From Thermomonas sp. (lineage in GTDB: Bacteria; Pseudomonadota; Gammaproteobacteria; Xanthomonadales; Xanthomonadaceae), in the NCBI GenBank assembly GCA_024711415.1, contig JANJSW010000215.1:1-8672 (forward strand): 8,672 nucleotides of DNA, written 5' to 3'. The translations under genes were made by a program, and so were the position numbers. Below, piece by piece: positions 7,241 to 8,672 of the stretch. Positions within the stretch are counted from its first letter, which is position 1, and every line of letters begins with the position of its first letter. Below the pieces are notes generated by a model. That model made no database searches, was not told the origin of the DNA, and saw nothing but the letters and a program-made list of their open reading frames with translations.

Positions 7241-8626
7241 ATGTTCCTCCGCCGCCTGCGCGCGGCCCTCGCCATCGCGCTTGCCTTGCTCGCAGTGCCA
7301 GCATTCGCGCAGGTCGCCGGCGAGAACGAACCCAACCTGCAGGTGCCGGCCGGCAGCGCCCGCTATCTGCAGGACGCGATGCCGGACCGGATCATCGCCA
7401 CGCCGGCGCAGGACCCTGCGCGCGGGTTCGCGGTGAACTGGCGCACCAGTGCGTCGGTGGATGCACCGGTGTTGCAGGTCGTGGCGGCCGGCGATTCGCC
7501 CGACGTCGGCACGCCGCGCGAAGTCCGCGCCATGACCGCCGCGTACACGCTGGACGGGCGCGCGGCGCACGTGCATCGCGCCGACGTGGACGGACTGCAG
7601 CCGGACACGCTGTACATGTTCCGCGTGCAGGGGCAGGGCAGCTGGAGCGGCTGGCGGCAGCTGCGCACCGCGGCGGCGGTCGGCACTCCACTGACCCTGC
7701 TGTATTTCGGCGATACCCAGAACAAGAACCTCAGCCACGTCGGCCGGGTGGTGCGCGAGGCGATGCGCCACGCGCCCGAGGCGCGGATGGCGCTGCTGGC
7801 CGGCGACCTGCAGAGCAATGCCACCGTAGACAACGAATGGGGCGAGATGTTCGAGGCGCTGGGCGACCTGCCCTCGGTCATGCTGGTGGCGCCTGCAGCC
7901 GGCAACCACGAGTACTGGGAAGAGTTCGAGGACACCCCGCAGGAGCGGCGCGTGTTGTCCGACCACTGGCGCGCCGGCTTCGCGCTGCCGCGCAACGGCG
8001 CCGGCGGCGCGCATACCCGCGACACCACCTACTGGTTCGACGTGCAGGGCGTGCGCATCGCCGTGCTGGATGGCACCTCGACGCTCGACCTGGGCAGCGT
8101 CGACGAGCAGGCGCGCTGGCTGGACGGCGTGCTGCGCGGCAGTCCGAACCCGTGGAGCATCGTGGTGATCCACCAGCCGGTCTATTCGCCGCGCGGCCGC
8201 GAAGCCAGCGGCGTGATCAGGTCGGCGCTGCAACCCGTCATCGAGCGCCACGGCGTCGATCTCGTGCTGCAGGGCCACGACCACACCTATGGCCGGCGTT
8301 CCGGCGAGCGTTCCGGACAGGCGCTGCCGCAGTACATCGTCAGCGTGGCGGGGCCGAAGCAGTACCGGCTGTCGGACGAGGCCAAGCGCACGATGGACCC
8401 GACCGCAGAGGACACCCAGCTGTTCCAGGTGCTGCGCATCGACGGCACGCGCCTGCGCTACCAGGCCCGCACCGCCACCGGGCGCCTGTACGACGACTTC
8501 GAAATCACCCGCGCCGCGGACGGCCGCAAGACCCTGCACGAATTCCGCCAGGGTCGCATCGCCGAACGCGACTGCAGCCACCGCGACGCCACCCTGGGCG
8601 GCCGCACCGACCGATGCTGGGAGTAA
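7241..8626 (+). CDS. Secreted metallophosphoesterase with N-terminal PAP/FN3-like domain
   Basis: 461-residue calcineurin-like phosphoesterase exported by a Sec signal peptide (residues 1-23, cleavage AFA|Q). Residues about 48-145 form a beta-rich fibronectin-III-like domain (AVNWRTS ... HRADVDGLQPDTLYMFRV) as found before the catalytic domain in purple acid phosphatases. The catalytic domain carries all metal motifs: GDTQ (157-160), GDLQSN (188-193), GNHE (221-224), H311 in VIHQP, and GHDH (345-348). The PAP motif GDxxY has Ser instead of the iron-binding Tyr (S192), so it should not be a true purple enzyme; other divalent metals are more likely. Substrate is unknown: phosphomonoesters or diesters. 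GTG 7232 is an alternative start. It is immediately downstream of the phytase-fold lipoprotein, suggesting a shared operon and role in dephosphorylating an extracellular or periplasmic compound. Confidence 0.93.
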   Translation: MFLRRLRAALAIALALLAVPAFAQVAGENEPNLQVPAGSARYLQDAMPDRIIATPAQDPARGFAVNWRTSASVDAPVLQVVAAGDSPDVGTPREVRAMTAAYTLDGRAAHVHRADVDGLQPDTLYMFRVQGQGSWSGWRQLRTAAAVGTPLTLLYFGDTQNKNLSHVGRVVREAMRHAPEARMALLAGDLQSNATVDNEWGEMFEALGDLPSVMLVAPAAGNHEYWEEFEDTPQERRVLSDHWRAGFALPRNGAGGAHTRDTTYWFDVQGVRIAVLDGTSTLDLGSVDEQARWLDGVLRGSPNPWSIVVIHQPVYSPRGREASGVIRSALQPVIERHGVDLVLQGHDHTYGRRSGERSGQALPQYIVSVAGPKQYRLSDEAKRTMDPTAEDTQLFQVLRIDGTRLRYQARTATGRLYDDFEITRAADGRKTLHEFRQGRIAERDCSHRDATLGGRTDRCWE

Positions 8627-8633
8627 GCCGCCG

Positions 8634-8672
8634 ATGCACGCGATCCATGCCCTGAAACTCGCCCTGCTGATG
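8634..8672 (+). CDS. Start of an unidentified downstream gene (3' truncated)
   Basis: ATG at 8634 opens a frame MHAIHALKLALLM that continues to the window edge, 7 nt after the stop of the phosphoesterase. GGGAG at 8619-8623 lies 10 nt upstream as a plausible ribosome binding site. The start looks hydrophobic after a Lys, compatible with a signal peptide or membrane segment, so a third exported member of the operon is possible. Thirteen codons do not allow identification. Confidence 0.5.
   Translation, partial: MHAIHALKLALLM

Overview
The window is a gene-dense stretch of very GC-rich chromosomal DNA with strong G/C bias at third codon positions. The protein content (a large TonB-dependent receptor, a typical proteobacterial uracil phosphoribosyltransferase, a lipoprotein with a Gram-negative lipobox, secreted hydrolases) points to a Gram-negative gammaproteobacterium. 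The overall style suggests Lysobacteraceae/Xanthomonadaceae (Lysobacter, Luteimonas, Xanthomonas type). That placement is an inference from recognised protein style, not from a marker gene. No tRNA, rRNA, CRISPR array, insertion sequence or prophage gene was seen.

Left part (1-2807, + strand): three closely spaced genes. They are the 3' part of a gamma-glutamyltransferase (ggt, cut by the window edge), a YtnP-like metallo-beta-lactamase-fold hydrolase with a complete two-metal site, and a small MAPEG-family membrane protein. Gaps are 24 and 8 nt, so they are probably one transcript. GGT and MAPEG proteins are both tied to glutathione chemistry in other organisms.

Middle (2815-5915, - strand): upp (uracil salvage) runs convergently into the MAPEG gene with only 7 nt between stop codons, and a small hairpin spans both stops. 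Upstream of upp lies a gene for a 787-residue TonB-dependent outer-membrane receptor. The 104-nt gap between them holds an 11-bp GC-rich terminator-like hairpin and a second bulged hairpin just ahead of the upp ribosome binding site.

Right part (6094-8672, + strand): divergent from the receptor across a 178-nt control region are a lipoprotein that can be followed along its length against beta-propeller phytases (BPP), then a secreted metallophosphoesterase with an N-terminal purple-acid-phosphatase/FN3-like domain, then the first 13 codons of another gene. Receptor, phytase-fold lipoprotein and secreted phosphoesterase together read as a candidate system for capturing and dephosphorylating an organic phosphate (phytate or another phospho-compound) at the cell surface. 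The lipoprotein has lost several acidic residues of the classical BPP calcium/catalytic sites, so either its substrate differs or it is a binding rather than a catalytic protein. This module is the most interesting part of the window.
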